NCBI GenBank assembly: GCA_018241125.1
Contig: JAFEEL010000007.1
Span: 166,203 to 230,202, forward strand
Origin: Pseudomonadota bacterium
GTDB lineage: Bacteria > Pseudomonadota > Gammaproteobacteria > Xanthomonadales > Xanthomonadaceae
Direction: 5' to 3'
DNA: 64,000 nucleotides
Within the stretch, counting starts at the first letter, position 1, and every line of letters starts with the position of its first letter. A program made the translations under genes and the position numbers. This document shows positions 25,622-34,979 of this stretch, piece after piece. The notes below the pieces were generated by a model. The model ran no database searches. It was not told the origin of the DNA and worked only from the letters and a program-made list of their open reading frames with translations.

Positions 25622-27661
25622 ATGTCCACCCGTCGTCGCCTCTCGCGCCTGTTGCTCGCCAGCCACGTCGGGCTGGTGGCGCTGTTCGCGGCCCTGTTGC
25701 TGGCCACCGGCGTGGGTACGGTGCGCTCGGCGGTGATCGGGCAGGCACGCACCGAGGCCGATCGCGCCGTCTCCGATGCCCGCCAGCGCTTGCAGGTGTG
25801 GGCGCGGGAAATGAACGTCACCGCCGACCTGCTGGCGCGCCAGCCCAACTTGCGGGTGTACGTGGCGCGCGGCACGGTGTGGCGGATCCGCAATCTGGTC
25901 AAGGACTTCCACGGCGCCAGTGCGGTGGAATACATCCAGGTGCAGGAGGGCGACGAAGTGGTCGCCGCCTTCGGCAAGGCGCCGCCGGCGTTCAATCCGG
26001 GGCTGGCGTTCGATCGCGGCGGCGTGGCCTGGCGGATCGTGAAACGCGACATTCCGACCACGCAGGGCGGTTCGATCCTGCTCGCCGAGCCGATCCGCGA
26101 CCGCATCCGGGCGCGGCAAGCCGGCGGATCGATCAGCACACGGCTGCAGCCGCTTCCGGGGAAGGCGAGGCTGGATCCCGATCGCTGGAACGCGGCCTTG
26201 CAGGCGGTGGCCGCCAGCGGCGAGCCCGAGACGGTGGAAGGGTTCGGCGATGTCGCCGCCGCCCGCATCGCCCGCATCAATGACGACGACGGGCAGGCCA
26301 ATGCGCTGCTGCTGGCGAGCGTGCCGCAGGATTGGGTGGAGCGGCGGATCGTCGAGGGACTGGCGGCGTTCGCGGTGTCCGGCGTGGTCACCATCGTGCT
26401 GGCGCTGGGCTTGGCGGTGCTGCTGGCGTCCCGCATCGCGCGGCCGTTTGCGCAGGTCGCCCACGCCGCCGAGCGCCTCGGCGGCGGCGACCTGGACACC
26501 CCGATCGCCAAGCCGGTGACCTTTCTCACCGAACCGGTCGCGCTGGCGACGAGCCTGGAGGACATGCGCAGTCGGGTGGCCACGTTGACCGCGACCGAGC
26601 GCAACCAGCGTGAAGAACTCGACGCGGTGCTCGACGGCGTCGACGAAGGCATCGTCGGCATCGACGCCGATGAGCGCATCCACTATGCCAACCGGCAGTT
26701 TCTCGAGCTGGTCGGACTCGAGCGCGAGCAGGTGCTGGGGCTGCCCAGCGCGGCGGTGTTGTTGCCGATCGAGCGGCGCCCGGCCACGGAGGGGACCGAC
26801 CCGGCGTTGCTGGTGCAGCAACCGACCCGCTACACGCCGGCGGGCAAGGCGCGGCCGCTGGCGGTGCGTCGCCTGCTCGCCAGCGGCGACCGCCACGTGC
26901 TGGTGGTGCGCGAGGAAACCGCGCTGGAAGCCGCGCGCTTCATGCGCGATCGCATCCTGGCCAACCTCTCGCACGAGTTCCAGACGCCACTGTCGGCGCA
27001 GATGGCCTCGATCGAACTGCTGCGCGACCACCTGCGTGCCGGCTCCGACCCGGTCGCCACGCAACTGGCGGAGGCGCAGTTCCGCGGCGCGCTGCGGTTG
27101 TCGCAACTGGTGGAAAACCTGCTCGATTCGGTGCGCATCGAGAGCGGCGAGATGCGACTGCGGCGACAGCCGGTGGATTTGCTGGCGGTGGTCAAAGATG
27201 CGGTGGATCTCATCCGCCCGTTGATCGACCAGCGCGAGCAGCGCGTCGAGCTCTCGCTGACGCCGGGGCCGATGCTCACCGGCGATCCGCAGCGACTGTT
27301 CTCGGTGCTGGTCAACTTGTTGGCCAACGCCAACAAGTTCGCGCCGGACGCGACGACGATCCGGGTCGAAACGCAGTGGACCGCGGATCAGGCCACGGTG
27401 TGGGTCGAGGACGAGGGCCCCGGCCTGCCGCCGATGGGTGCCAACACCGATTTGTTCGCTCCGTTCAAGCGCTCACCGCAGGAAGAACCCAGCCAACGTG
27501 GCACCGGCCTGGGTTTGGCCATCGTGTACGCCATCGTCACCGCCCACGGCGGCGTGGTGCGGGTCGCGCCTTCGCGGGCCCAGAGCGGTGCGCGCATCGG
27601 TTTGACCCTGCCGGTGGGCGAGGGCGATACCGCGGCGGCAGGCGCGGAGGCGGAAACGTGA
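25622..27661 (+). CDS. Membrane sensor histidine kinase (HAMP-PAS-HisKA-HATPase)
   Basis: 679 aa. The N-terminal transmembrane helix (LLASHVGLVALFAALLLATG) is followed by a periplasmic sensor region of about 220 residues and a second helix near 245-265 (SGVVTIVLALGLAVLL). HAMP (SRIARPFAQVAHAAERLGGG) and PAS (LDGVDEGIVGIDADERIHYA) domains come next. The phospho-acceptor His lies in ILANLSHEFQTPLSA. The ATPase domain shows N-box NLLANANKF, VEDEGPGLPP and GTGLGLAIVYAIV. Start chosen at MSTRRRLSRLL just before the first helix. The response regulator gene begins 10 bp downstream, so the two form one system; the signal is unknown. Confidence 0.92.
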   Translation: MSTRRRLSRLLLASHVGLVALFAALLLATGVGTVRSAVIGQARTEADRAVSDARQRLQVWAREMNVTADLLARQPNLRVYVARGTVWRIRNLVKDFHGASAVEYIQVQEGDEVVAAFGKAPPAFNPGLAFDRGGVAWRIVKRDIPTTQGGSILLAEPIRDRIRARQAGGSISTRLQPLPGKARLDPDRWNAALQAVAASGEPETVEGFGDVAAARIARINDDDGQANALLLASVPQDWVERRIVEGLAAFAVSGVVTIVLALGLAVLLASRIARPFAQVAHAAERLGGGDLDTPIAKPVTFLTEPVALATSLEDMRSRVATLTATERNQREELDAVLDGVDEGIVGIDADERIHYANRQFLELVGLEREQVLGLPSAAVLLPIERRPATEGTDPALLVQQPTRYTPAGKARPLAVRRLLASGDRHVLVVREETALEAARFMRDRILANLSHEFQTPLSAQMASIELLRDHLRAGSDPVATQLAEAQFRGALRLSQLVENLLDSVRIESGEMRLRRQPVDLLAVVKDAVDLIRPLIDQREQRVELSLTPGPMLTGDPQRLFSVLVNLLANANKFAPDATTIRVETQWTADQATVWVEDEGPGLPPMGANTDLFAPFKRSPQEEPSQRGTGLGLAIVYAIVTAHGGVVRVAPSRAQSGARIGLTLPVGEGDTAAAGAEAET

Positions 27662-27671
27662 ACAACGAGCC

Positions 27672-28364
27672 ATGAACATCCTGATCGTCGATGACGATGT
27701 CGAACTGGTCGGCCTGCTGCGCTTCGCGCTGACCCATGCCGGCTACCGCGTGGTCACCGCCTTCGATGGCGAACAGGCGTTGGTGAAGCTGCGCGAGCAC
27801 AAGCCCGATCTGGTCATCCTCGATGTGAACTTGCCGCTGCGCGATGGCTTCGAGGTGCTCGACATCCTGCGCAAGACCAGTCAGGTGCCGGTGATGATGC
27901 TGACCGTGCGCGCGGCCGAGGAGGACGAAGTGCACGGCCTCGACCTCGGCGCCGACGACTACCTGCGCAAGCCGTTCAGTCCCCGCACACTGCTGGCACG
28001 GGTGCGCTCGCTGCTGCGCCGCGGAAATGATCCGGCGGACGAGATGGCGATCGTCAGCGGCCCGCTGGCGCTGGACGTGGAACGTTGTCAGGCGCAGGTC
28101 GGTGGCGGCGCGCCGTTCCGGCTCTCGCCGCTCGAGTTGCGCCTGTTGCGCCTGTTGATCGGTGCCGGCGGCAAGCCCGTGGATGCCGACAAGATGATCG
28201 GAGTGGTGTGGTCGGATCGCGACGCGGCCGATCGCGAATCGCTCAAGCAAGTGGTGCACCGTCTGCGCCGCAAGATCGCCGCCGCTGGCGGCAGCGCCGG
28301 GTGGATCGAGTACGTGCCAAATGCCGGCTATGCATTCACCCCGCAGGCCACGCCGGCGCAGTGA
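27672..28364 (+). CDS. OmpR/PhoB-family response regulator
   Basis: 230-aa DNA-binding regulator. The receiver domain (1-120) has acidic residues in LIVDDD, phospho-acceptor Asp in VILDVNLP, and Lys in LRKPFSP. The C-terminal winged helix (about 135-228) has the family's LSPLELRLLRLLIGAGGK opening, the recognition-helix region SLKQVVHRLRRKI and the hairpin WIEYVPNAGYAF. It follows the sensor kinase by 10 bp and is presumably phosphorylated by it. Target genes are not evident here. Confidence 0.92.
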   Translation: MNILIVDDDVELVGLLRFALTHAGYRVVTAFDGEQALVKLREHKPDLVILDVNLPLRDGFEVLDILRKTSQVPVMMLTVRAAEEDEVHGLDLGADDYLRKPFSPRTLLARVRSLLRRGNDPADEMAIVSGPLALDVERCQAQVGGGAPFRLSPLELRLLRLLIGAGGKPVDADKMIGVVWSDRDAADRESLKQVVHRLRRKIAAAGGSAGWIEYVPNAGYAFTPQATPAQ

Positions 28365-28395
28365 AACGCGCTGCGGTGTTGCCGGCGAAGGATCG

Positions 28396-30033
28396 TCAGG
28401 GCTTGTCCGCCGCAAGGAACGGATAACGGTAATCGCGCGGCGGCGCGAAGGTTTCCTTGATCGTGCGCGGGCTGATCCAGCGCAGCAGGTTGAGGATCGA
28501 GCCGGCCTTGTCGTTGGTGCCCGAGGCGCGACCACCGCCGAATGGCTGCTGGCCAACCACCGCACCGGTTGGCTTGTCGTTGATGTAGAAGTTGCCGGCG
28601 GCGTTGCGCAGCCGTTCCAGACCTTCTTCGATGGCGTAGCGCTCCTGCGCGAAGATCGCGCCGGTCAGCGCATACGAGCTGGTGCCGTCGACCACGTCCA
28701 GCGTTTCGTGCCAGCGGTTCTCGTCGTAGACGTGCAGCGTGAGCACCGGCCCGAACAGCTCGTCGCACATCGTGCGGTAGTTCGGGTTGCTGGTCTGGAT
28801 GATGGTCGGACGCACGAAGTAGCCGTCGGTGTCGTCGCAGCCACCGCCGACGAGAATGCTGGCGTCCGGTGAGGACTTTGCTTCCTCGATCGCGTTGGCC
28901 TGGGTGCGGAAGCTGTTGGCGTCGATCACCGCGCCCATGAAGTTGGAAAAATCCGCCACGTCACCCATGCGGATCCCTTCCACTTCCGCGATCAAGCGAT
29001 CCCTGACCTGTGGCCACAGATTGGAAGGGATATAGGCTCGGCTGGCCGCCGAGCATTTTTGCCCTTGATATTCGAAGGCGCCGCGCACGATCGCGCTCAC
29101 CAGTGCGTCGGCATCGGCGCTGCGGTGGGCGACGATGAAATCCTTGCCGCCGGTCTCGCCGACCAGCCGCGGATAGCTGACATACTTGTCGATGTTGTCG
29201 CCAACCTTGCGCCACATCTGGTGGAACACGCGGGTGGAGCCGGTGAAGTGGATGCCCGCCAGATGCCGGCTTTCCAGCACCGGGTCGCCAACCGCGCCGC
29301 CGCTGCCGGTGACCAGGTTGATCACGCCGTCGGGCAGGCCGGCCTCGCGGAACAGCTGCATGATGAAGTGCGCGCTGTAAACGGCCGTGCTCGCCGGCTT
29401 CCACACCACGGTGTTGCCGCACAGCGCAACACAACTGGGCAAGTTGCCGGCAATTGCGGTGAAGTTGAATGGTGACACCGCGAACACGAAACCTTCCAGC
29501 GGGCGGTGCTCGACGCGGTTCCACACTCCTGAAGACGAGCGCGGCTGTTCGCGCAGCAGCTGTTCGTAGAACGCCACGTTGAAGCGCAGGAAGTCGACCA
29601 ACTCGCAGGCGCTGTCGATCTCGGCCTGATGGCAGGTCTTGCTCTGGCCCATCATGGTGGCGGCGTTGAGCGTGTCGCGCCAAGGGCCGGCGAGCAGGTC
29701 GGCGGCCTTGAGAAATACCGCCGCGCGCGCCTCCCACGGCAGCCGCGCCCAGTCGTGCTGCGCGCGCACCGCCGCGTCGATGGCTTGATTCACCTCGGCC
29801 GCGCCGGCCTGATGGAAATCGGCCAACACATGGCTGTGTCGATGCGGCATGACTGCCCTGCCAAGATTGCCGGTATGCAAATCCTTGCCGCCGATGTGCA
29901 GCGGAATCTCGATACGCTCGCCGGCCATCCGCGTGAGTCGCGCTTGCAGGCTCGCGCGCTCGTTCGTGCGCGGCGCGTAGCTGCGCACCGGTTCGTTGAT
30001 GGGCATCGGGGCACGGGAAATCGCGAGGGACAT
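28396..30033 (-). CDS. pruA: L-glutamate gamma-semialdehyde (P5C) dehydrogenase
   Basis: 545-aa aldehyde dehydrogenase that oxidises glutamate semialdehyde to glutamate with NAD+ in proline breakdown. It resembles the monofunctional eukaryote/Gram-positive type (ALDH4A1) rather than PutA: there is no proline dehydrogenase domain. Marks are VSPFNFTAIAGNL, LVTGSGGAVGDPV, FTGSTRVFHQMW, RLVGETGGKDF with the general base Glu, and the catalytic Cys in EYQGQKCSAASRAY. A good ribosome-binding site (CCGGAG) precedes the ATG. It is divergent from the aminotransferase gene. Confidence 0.92.
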   Translation of the reverse strand: MSLAISRAPMPINEPVRSYAPRTNERASLQARLTRMAGERIEIPLHIGGKDLHTGNLGRAVMPHRHSHVLADFHQAGAAEVNQAIDAAVRAQHDWARLPWEARAAVFLKAADLLAGPWRDTLNAATMMGQSKTCHQAEIDSACELVDFLRFNVAFYEQLLREQPRSSSGVWNRVEHRPLEGFVFAVSPFNFTAIAGNLPSCVALCGNTVVWKPASTAVYSAHFIMQLFREAGLPDGVINLVTGSGGAVGDPVLESRHLAGIHFTGSTRVFHQMWRKVGDNIDKYVSYPRLVGETGGKDFIVAHRSADADALVSAIVRGAFEYQGQKCSAASRAYIPSNLWPQVRDRLIAEVEGIRMGDVADFSNFMGAVIDANSFRTQANAIEEAKSSPDASILVGGGCDDTDGYFVRPTIIQTSNPNYRTMCDELFGPVLTLHVYDENRWHETLDVVDGTSSYALTGAIFAQERYAIEEGLERLRNAAGNFYINDKPTGAVVGQQPFGGGRASGTNDKAGSILNLLRWISPRTIKETFAPPRDYRYPFLAADKP

Positions 30034-30177
30034 GGCAGGCTCCGGAGAACGAAACCATTATTGTACCCCGTCGACACTTGCGCCCTGCGCGGCGCTTTGG
30101 CGGCACGAGCGCCTCGCACCTGGGCGGTGCGCCTGCCGTACACTGCACGCTTCGTTGACCTGTTTGGAGGCTCGTCC

Positions 30178-31329
30178 TTGCACCTGATCCAGAGCAAACT
30201 TCCCAAGGTCGGCACCACGATCTTCACGGTGATGTCGCAGTTGGCCACCGAGCACAAGGCGGTCAACCTCGGGCAGGGATTCCCCGATTTCGCCACGCCA
30301 GCGCCGCTGGTCGAAGCGATGGCGCAGGCCGCGCGTGACGGCAAGAACCAGTATTCGCCGATGACCGGCCTGCCGGCGCTGCGTCAGGCGATCGCCGCCA
30401 AAACGCAGAAAATCTACGCTCGCACGCTCGACTCCGATGCACAAATCACCGTCACCAGTGGCGGCAGCGAGGCGATCTTCGACGCGGTGCTGGCGGTGGT
30501 GCGGGCGGGCGAGGAGGTGATCGTGCTCGACCCGTGCTACGACTGCTACGAGCCGGCCATCGAACTGGCCGGCGCGCGCGCGGTGCACGTGCCGCTGGAT
30601 GCGCACGACTTCCACGTCGATTGGCAGCGTGTGCGCGATGCCATCACCCCGCGCACGCGGATGCTGATGATCAACTCCCCGCACAACCCGTCCGGCGCGA
30701 TGCTGTCGGCGCAGGATATGGCGACGCTGGCGGACATCCTGCGCGGCACCGACATCGTGCTGCTCTCCGACGAGGTCTACGAGCACATCGTCTACGACGG
30801 CGTGCGCCACGAGTCCGTGCTGCGCTACCCCGAGCTCGCCGAGCGCGCCTTCGTGATCTCGAGCTTCGGCAAGACCTACCACTGCACCGGCTGGAAGGTC
30901 GGCTACGCGGTGGCCTCGCGCGCGCTGAGCGGCGAGTTCCGCAAGGTGCACCAGTACAATACCTTCTGCACCTTCACCCCGGCGCAGGCCGCGCTGGCGC
31001 AGATGCTGGAACAGCACCCCGAGCACCACGAGCAACTGGGTGCGTTCTACCAACCCAAGCGCGATCATTTCCGCGAACTGCTCGCGCACACGAAGTTCGT
31101 GCCCACGCCGGTGCCCGGCGGCTATTTCCAACTGGTCGATTACTCGGCGATCAGCGACTTGCCGGATCGGGAGTTCGCACGCTGGCTGACGATCGAGCAC
31201 GGCGTGACTGGCATTCCGCTGTCGCCGTTCTACGAAAGTCCGCCGATCGGGCAGCGACTGCTCCGGTTCTGTTTCGCGAAGAACGAGGCGACGCTGGAAG
31301 CGGCGGTCACGCGATTGGCGAAGAGTTGA
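30178..31329 (+). CDS. PLP aminotransferase (methionine/kynurenine type, MtnE/YbdL-like)
   Basis: 383-aa class I aminotransferase. It shows the opening VNLGQGFPDF, the substrate loop SPMTGLPALRQAIA, the PLP-contacting INSPHNPSGAM and SDEVYEH, the PLP lysine in SSFGKTYHCTGWKVGY, and the carboxylate-binding Arg in LRFCFAKN. Family members (YbdL, KAT, MtnE) transaminate methionine or its keto acid, often using glutamine. The omega-amidase encoded just downstream would hydrolyse the resulting 2-oxoglutaramate, which supports a glutamine-dependent role in methionine salvage. Start is a TTG with GGAGG 7 bp upstream; no ATG fits. Confidence 0.89.
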   Translation: MHLIQSKLPKVGTTIFTVMSQLATEHKAVNLGQGFPDFATPAPLVEAMAQAARDGKNQYSPMTGLPALRQAIAAKTQKIYARTLDSDAQITVTSGGSEAIFDAVLAVVRAGEEVIVLDPCYDCYEPAIELAGARAVHVPLDAHDFHVDWQRVRDAITPRTRMLMINSPHNPSGAMLSAQDMATLADILRGTDIVLLSDEVYEHIVYDGVRHESVLRYPELAERAFVISSFGKTYHCTGWKVGYAVASRALSGEFRKVHQYNTFCTFTPAQAALAQMLEQHPEHHEQLGAFYQPKRDHFRELLAHTKFVPTPVPGGYFQLVDYSAISDLPDREFARWLTIEHGVTGIPLSPFYESPPIGQRLLRFCFAKNEATLEAAVTRLAKS

Positions 31330-31369
31330 GGGCACGTGCGCGTTGGCGGGGCAGCCACCCAGCCCGTCA

Positions 31370-31405
31370 TTTCGCTGTCAGCCTGAGGGCAGCGCAGGAT
31401 CTGCT
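31370..31405. repeat. Degenerate dispersed repeat in the intergenic gap
   Basis: The gap between the aminotransferase and omega-amidase genes contains CCTGAGGGCAGCGCAGGATC followed by TGCTT. This resembles a short interspersed repeat found in many proteobacterial genomes; that resemblance is from memory. No gene was seen in this 151-bp gap. Confidence 0.3.
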
Positions 31406-31480
31406 TGGCGGTCGAGGATCGCGGGCATGGATTCCTCGCCGCGCCCGGACTGACCTGAAAAACCATCAAGGCGACTGTTC

Positions 31481-32278
31481 ATGAAAAACCTTCGTGTTTC
31501 TCTCGTGCAAGGCGCCACCCGCTGGCACGATCCGGCGGCCAACCGCCACTACTACGGCGAGCTGATCGCGCCGCTGCATGGGCGCACCGACCTGATCGTG
31601 CTGCCGGAAACCTTCACCAGCGGGTTCTCGAACGATGCCATCGGCAACGCCGAAACGATGGATGGGCCGACGGTGGCGTGGATCCGCGCGCAAGCCAAGG
31701 CCGCCAAGGCGGCGGTGACCGGCAGCGTGCAAGTACGCACGCCGCAGGGGGTGTTCAATCGCTTGCTGTTCGCCAAACCCGATGGCGAACTGTTGCACTA
31801 CGACAAGCGCCACCTGTTCCGTTACGCGGGCGAGCACGAGCGCTACGCTGCCGGGCGCGAACGCATCGTCGTCGAGTGGCGTGGCTGGCGCATCTGCCCG
31901 CAGGTCTGCTACGACCTGCGTTTTCCGGCGTTCTGCCGGAATCGCTTCGATGTCGAACGCAAGGGCGGGCTGGATTACGACCTGCTGCTGTTCGTGGCCA
32001 ACTGGCCGGGCGTGCGCGCGTATCCGTGGAAGACGTTGCTGCGTGCGCGGGCGATCGAGAATCTGTGCTACGTGGTCGGGGTCAATCGCGTCGGCAGCGA
32101 CGGCAACGGGCTTGACTACGCCGGCGACAGCGCGGTGATCGATTTCCTCGGCCAGCCGGCCAGCGAATGCGGCAACGCCGAGGTGGTCGTCACCGCCACC
32201 GCGCTGGCCGAAGAACTGCTGGCCCACCGCAAACGCTTCCCGGCGATGCTCGACGCCGATGCATTCACGCTGAGCTGA
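31481..32278 (+). CDS. Omega-amidase (nitrilase superfamily, YafV-like)
   Basis: 265-aa carbon-nitrogen hydrolase that turns 2-oxoglutaramate (or 2-oxosuccinamate) into the dicarboxylic keto acid plus ammonia. The catalytic triad is visible: Glu in VLPETFTSGF, Lys in HYDKRHLFR and Cys in PQVCYDLRFP. Family signatures FVANWPGVRAYPW and RAIENLCYVVGVNRVG are present. It follows the PLP aminotransferase by 151 bp on the same strand. Together they make glutamine-driven transamination irreversible, a known pairing in methionine salvage. Confidence 0.91.
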   Translation: MKNLRVSLVQGATRWHDPAANRHYYGELIAPLHGRTDLIVLPETFTSGFSNDAIGNAETMDGPTVAWIRAQAKAAKAAVTGSVQVRTPQGVFNRLLFAKPDGELLHYDKRHLFRYAGEHERYAAGRERIVVEWRGWRICPQVCYDLRFPAFCRNRFDVERKGGLDYDLLLFVANWPGVRAYPWKTLLRARAIENLCYVVGVNRVGSDGNGLDYAGDSAVIDFLGQPASECGNAEVVVTATALAEELLAHRKRFPAMLDADAFTLS

Positions 32279-32284
32279 CCCGGA

Positions 32285-34075
32285 TCAATCCTCGTCCTTT
32301 GGCAGTCCCTCGTAGCGCGGGCTGCGTGGCTGCCCCGGACGCTGTGGCCGCGGGCCGCGCGGGCCGGGGTGCTGGTGCTGGCCACCGGGGCCGCGTGCCT
32401 GCGGCGGGCGCGGCCCGTCGCGGCGCGGGCCCTGCGGGCCACGCGAATCATTGAAGCCGCCCCGCTCGCCGCGTGGGGCGCGCGCGTCATTGAACCGCCC
32501 AGCGGGCACGCCGCGATCGCCGCGTGGCCCGCGCGATTCGTTGAAGGCCGGGCGCTGGCCGTGCGGGCCGCGCGATTCGTTGAAACCGCGTGGTGCGCCA
32601 TCGCCGCGAGGTGGATACGGCGAGCGATTGGGCCCGTCATGCGGGCGCGGTGCGCCCGACCCATGGCGACGACCGGGCACGGCATTGGCGCCGGGCCGGC
32701 CTTGCCCGCGATGGTGGCCGCCGCGCGGGCCGGTATCGACACCCTCGGGCACGTACCAACTGCGAAATTCCGCGCTGTTGCCGGCATGCCCGGGCGCGTT
32801 GCCGTGGCGCGGCGGGCGACCGTGCGCAAACGGCTTGTCGCCACGCTGCCCACCGCCCGGATGCCCGCTGCCGGCGTGCTGCGCGTTGGGCCGACCGCGA
32901 TGGTACGGGCCGCGAGCGTGCGCCGGCTTGTCGTGGCTGTAGGACGCGGGCGGCTGGTCCTCGTGCCGCCCATGCGCACGCGGGTTGCCTTGTGCGTTGC
33001 CGTGCGCGCGCTTGCCGTGTCCGCCGAATTTCTTGTGTCCGCCCGGCCCGCGCCGCGGACGATCTTCCCGCACGTGATCGAAGCGGCGCAGTTCGCGGCC
33101 TTCGTCGGCGGTGGAGAGCGCGCCGTTGACGAACGCCTTGCCGGTGCGTTCGTCCTTGTGCAATTGGATTTCGTTGCGTGCCTTGCGCTGGCCGATCACC
33201 GGTTGCAAGGTCAGCACCTGTGCACCGCCTTCCAGACCCAAATCCTTCTGCAGCGACTGCACCTGCTCGGCCGGCAGCTCCTCGCTCTGGCCACGCTTGA
33301 GCAGGCGGGGCAGGGTGATGGTGCCGTAGCGGATGCGCTTGAGGCGGCTGACCTGAAAGCCTTGCGATTCCCACAGCCGGCGCACTTCGCGATTGCGACC
33401 TTCCTTCACCAGCACGCGGAACCAGGCGTGCGAGTCGGAGCTGTTGATCGGCTCGATGGCGTCGAACTTCGCCGGGCCGTCGTCCAGCGCGACCCCGCGC
33501 TTGAGGCGATCGATGATGTTCTCCGGCACTTCGCCGTGGATGCGGCAGACGTATTCGCGCTCGACTTCGCGTGACGGGTGCATCAGCGCGTTGGCCAGTT
33601 CGCCGTCGGTGGTCAGCAGCAGCAAACCGGTGGTGTTGATGTCCAGCCGACCCACCGCGATCCAGCGTGCACCCTTGATGTTCGGCAGTGCCTCGAAGAC
33701 GGTCGGGCGGCCTTCGGGATCTTCGCGGGTGGTGACCTCGCCCTCGGGCTTGTTGTAGATCAGCACGCGTGCCGGCTCGTTGAGGACGCTGGCGACGAAG
33801 CTGCGTCCATCCAGTTCGACGCGGTCGCCGCTGTGGATTGATTGGCCGACCGTGGCGATGTCGCCGTTGACGCGTACCAGCCCGTGGGCGATGCGTTCTT
33901 CCAGTGCGCGCCGCGAGCCCAGGCCGGATTGCGCGAGCACCTTGTGCAGGCGCTCTTCGAGCCTGGGCGCGGATTCTTCGCCGTTGCGGTTGAGCGACAG
34001 CCGCGCGCGGGCGCGCTCGCTGGCCGATTTGTCGTCGCGGTCGTGCTGGGTATCGGAACTGTGTTTGTCAGTCAT
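32285..34075 (-). CDS. rluB: 23S rRNA pseudouridine synthase RluB with long basic tail
   Basis: 596 aa. An S4 RNA-binding domain (LHKVLAQSGLGSRRALEERI) is followed by the RsuA/RluB catalytic domain with Asp in GRLDINTTGLLLLT, plus KPEGEVTTRED and VKEGRNREVRRLWESQG. It should make pseudouridine 2605 in 23S rRNA. From about residue 290 the protein becomes a roughly 300-residue Gly/Arg/Pro/His-rich tail with repeated FNESRGP/FNDSRGP units; the E. coli enzyme has only a short tail. Start is the ATG giving MTDKHSSDTQ, overlapping the scpB stop by 8 bp. It is the last gene of the minus-strand Sua5-scpA-scpB-rluB run. Confidence 0.9.
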   Translation of the reverse strand: MTDKHSSDTQHDRDDKSASERARARLSLNRNGEESAPRLEERLHKVLAQSGLGSRRALEERIAHGLVRVNGDIATVGQSIHSGDRVELDGRSFVASVLNEPARVLIYNKPEGEVTTREDPEGRPTVFEALPNIKGARWIAVGRLDINTTGLLLLTTDGELANALMHPSREVEREYVCRIHGEVPENIIDRLKRGVALDDGPAKFDAIEPINSSDSHAWFRVLVKEGRNREVRRLWESQGFQVSRLKRIRYGTITLPRLLKRGQSEELPAEQVQSLQKDLGLEGGAQVLTLQPVIGQRKARNEIQLHKDERTGKAFVNGALSTADEGRELRRFDHVREDRPRRGPGGHKKFGGHGKRAHGNAQGNPRAHGRHEDQPPASYSHDKPAHARGPYHRGRPNAQHAGSGHPGGGQRGDKPFAHGRPPRHGNAPGHAGNSAEFRSWYVPEGVDTGPRGGHHRGQGRPGANAVPGRRHGSGAPRPHDGPNRSPYPPRGDGAPRGFNESRGPHGQRPAFNESRGPRGDRGVPAGRFNDARAPRGERGGFNDSRGPQGPRRDGPRPPQARGPGGQHQHPGPRGPRPQRPGQPRSPRYEGLPKDED

Positions 34076-34964
34076 GGGCGTGCTCTGGCGCGTCGTCACG
34101 CGCGGATGGGTGGGTGTGGCTGGTGGATTGCGTGGATTCTGGTTGCGCGGCCGCCGGTGGCGAGGCGGTGAGTTGAGTGGCTGCCGGTTGCATGGAAGCC
34201 GGATCGGCGTCGTCGCCGTCGCCCGGCTCTCCGGTTTCCGCATCCGCGCCCAGTTCGATGATCGCCACGGTCGGCGCGGTCTCGAACGGCAGTTCGGGGT
34301 CGAGGTCGGGGATCTCGCCGATCTCGGCCAGCGGCGGCAACTGGTCGAGGCTCTTCAGTCCGAAGTAATCGAGGAAGCCGCGGGTGGTGCCGTACAGCGC
34401 CGGCTTGCCGGGCACGTCGCGGTGCCCGACCACGCGGATCCACTCGCGTTCTTCCAGCGTCTTGATGGTGTTGGTGTTGACCGCCACGCCGCGCACCTGT
34501 TCGATTTCGCCGCGGGTGATCGGCTGCCGATAGGCGATCAATGCCAGCGTTTCCAAAGTGGCGCGGGTGTACTTGACCTGGCGCTCGGCCCACAACCGCG
34601 CCACCCACGGCTGCACATCGGCGCGCACCTGGTAGCGCCACCCGGAAGCAACTTCGACCAGTTCCACGCCGCGCTGCGTGCAGGCTTCCTGCAAGGCAGC
34701 GATCGCCTGCGCGAGCGTGTCGTTCGTGACCGCCGGTTCGTCGGCGAACAGTTCGGCGAGCTGTACCAGCGCCAGTGGCCGTTGCGCGGCCAGCAGGGCG
34801 GCTTCGATGATGCGGGTGATGGGGGCTAGTTCCATGTGTTTGGCGATGGTTGCTTGATCCTTCCCACTCGGGAGAAGGGAGCGCAGGGCGCCCGATGAAG
34901 TGGTGGCGTCAGCGGACGCCGGTGTGACAGTGGTACTTGTGGGTTGGAGCGCAGTGGCAGCCAT
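34068..34964 (-). CDS. scpB: Segregation and condensation protein ScpB
   Basis: ScpB, the winged-helix dimer of the Smc-ScpAB condensin that compacts and segregates chromosomes. The recognisable domain starts at MELAPITRIIEAALLAA and includes ALQEACTQRGVELVEVASGW, LETLALIAYRQPITRGEIEQ and RDVPGKPALYGTT. A Pro/Ala/Asp-rich tail of about 80 residues follows. The upstream ATG (34964) lies 15 bp after scpA, but the ATG at 34835, where homology begins, is at least as likely; the stretch between them contains a CCTTCCC...GGGAGAAGG palindrome and looks unlike coding sequence. Confidence 0.9.
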   Translation of the reverse strand: MAATALQPTSTTVTPASADATTSSGALRSLLPSGKDQATIAKHMELAPITRIIEAALLAAQRPLALVQLAELFADEPAVTNDTLAQAIAALQEACTQRGVELVEVASGWRYQVRADVQPWVARLWAERQVKYTRATLETLALIAYRQPITRGEIEQVRGVAVNTNTIKTLEEREWIRVVGHRDVPGKPALYGTTRGFLDYFGLKSLDQLPPLAEIGEIPDLDPELPFETAPTVAIIELGADAETGEPGDGDDADPASMQPAATQLTASPPAAAQPESTQSTSHTHPSARDDAPEHAHD

Positions 34965-34979
34965 CTTGCGCGCAGCTCA

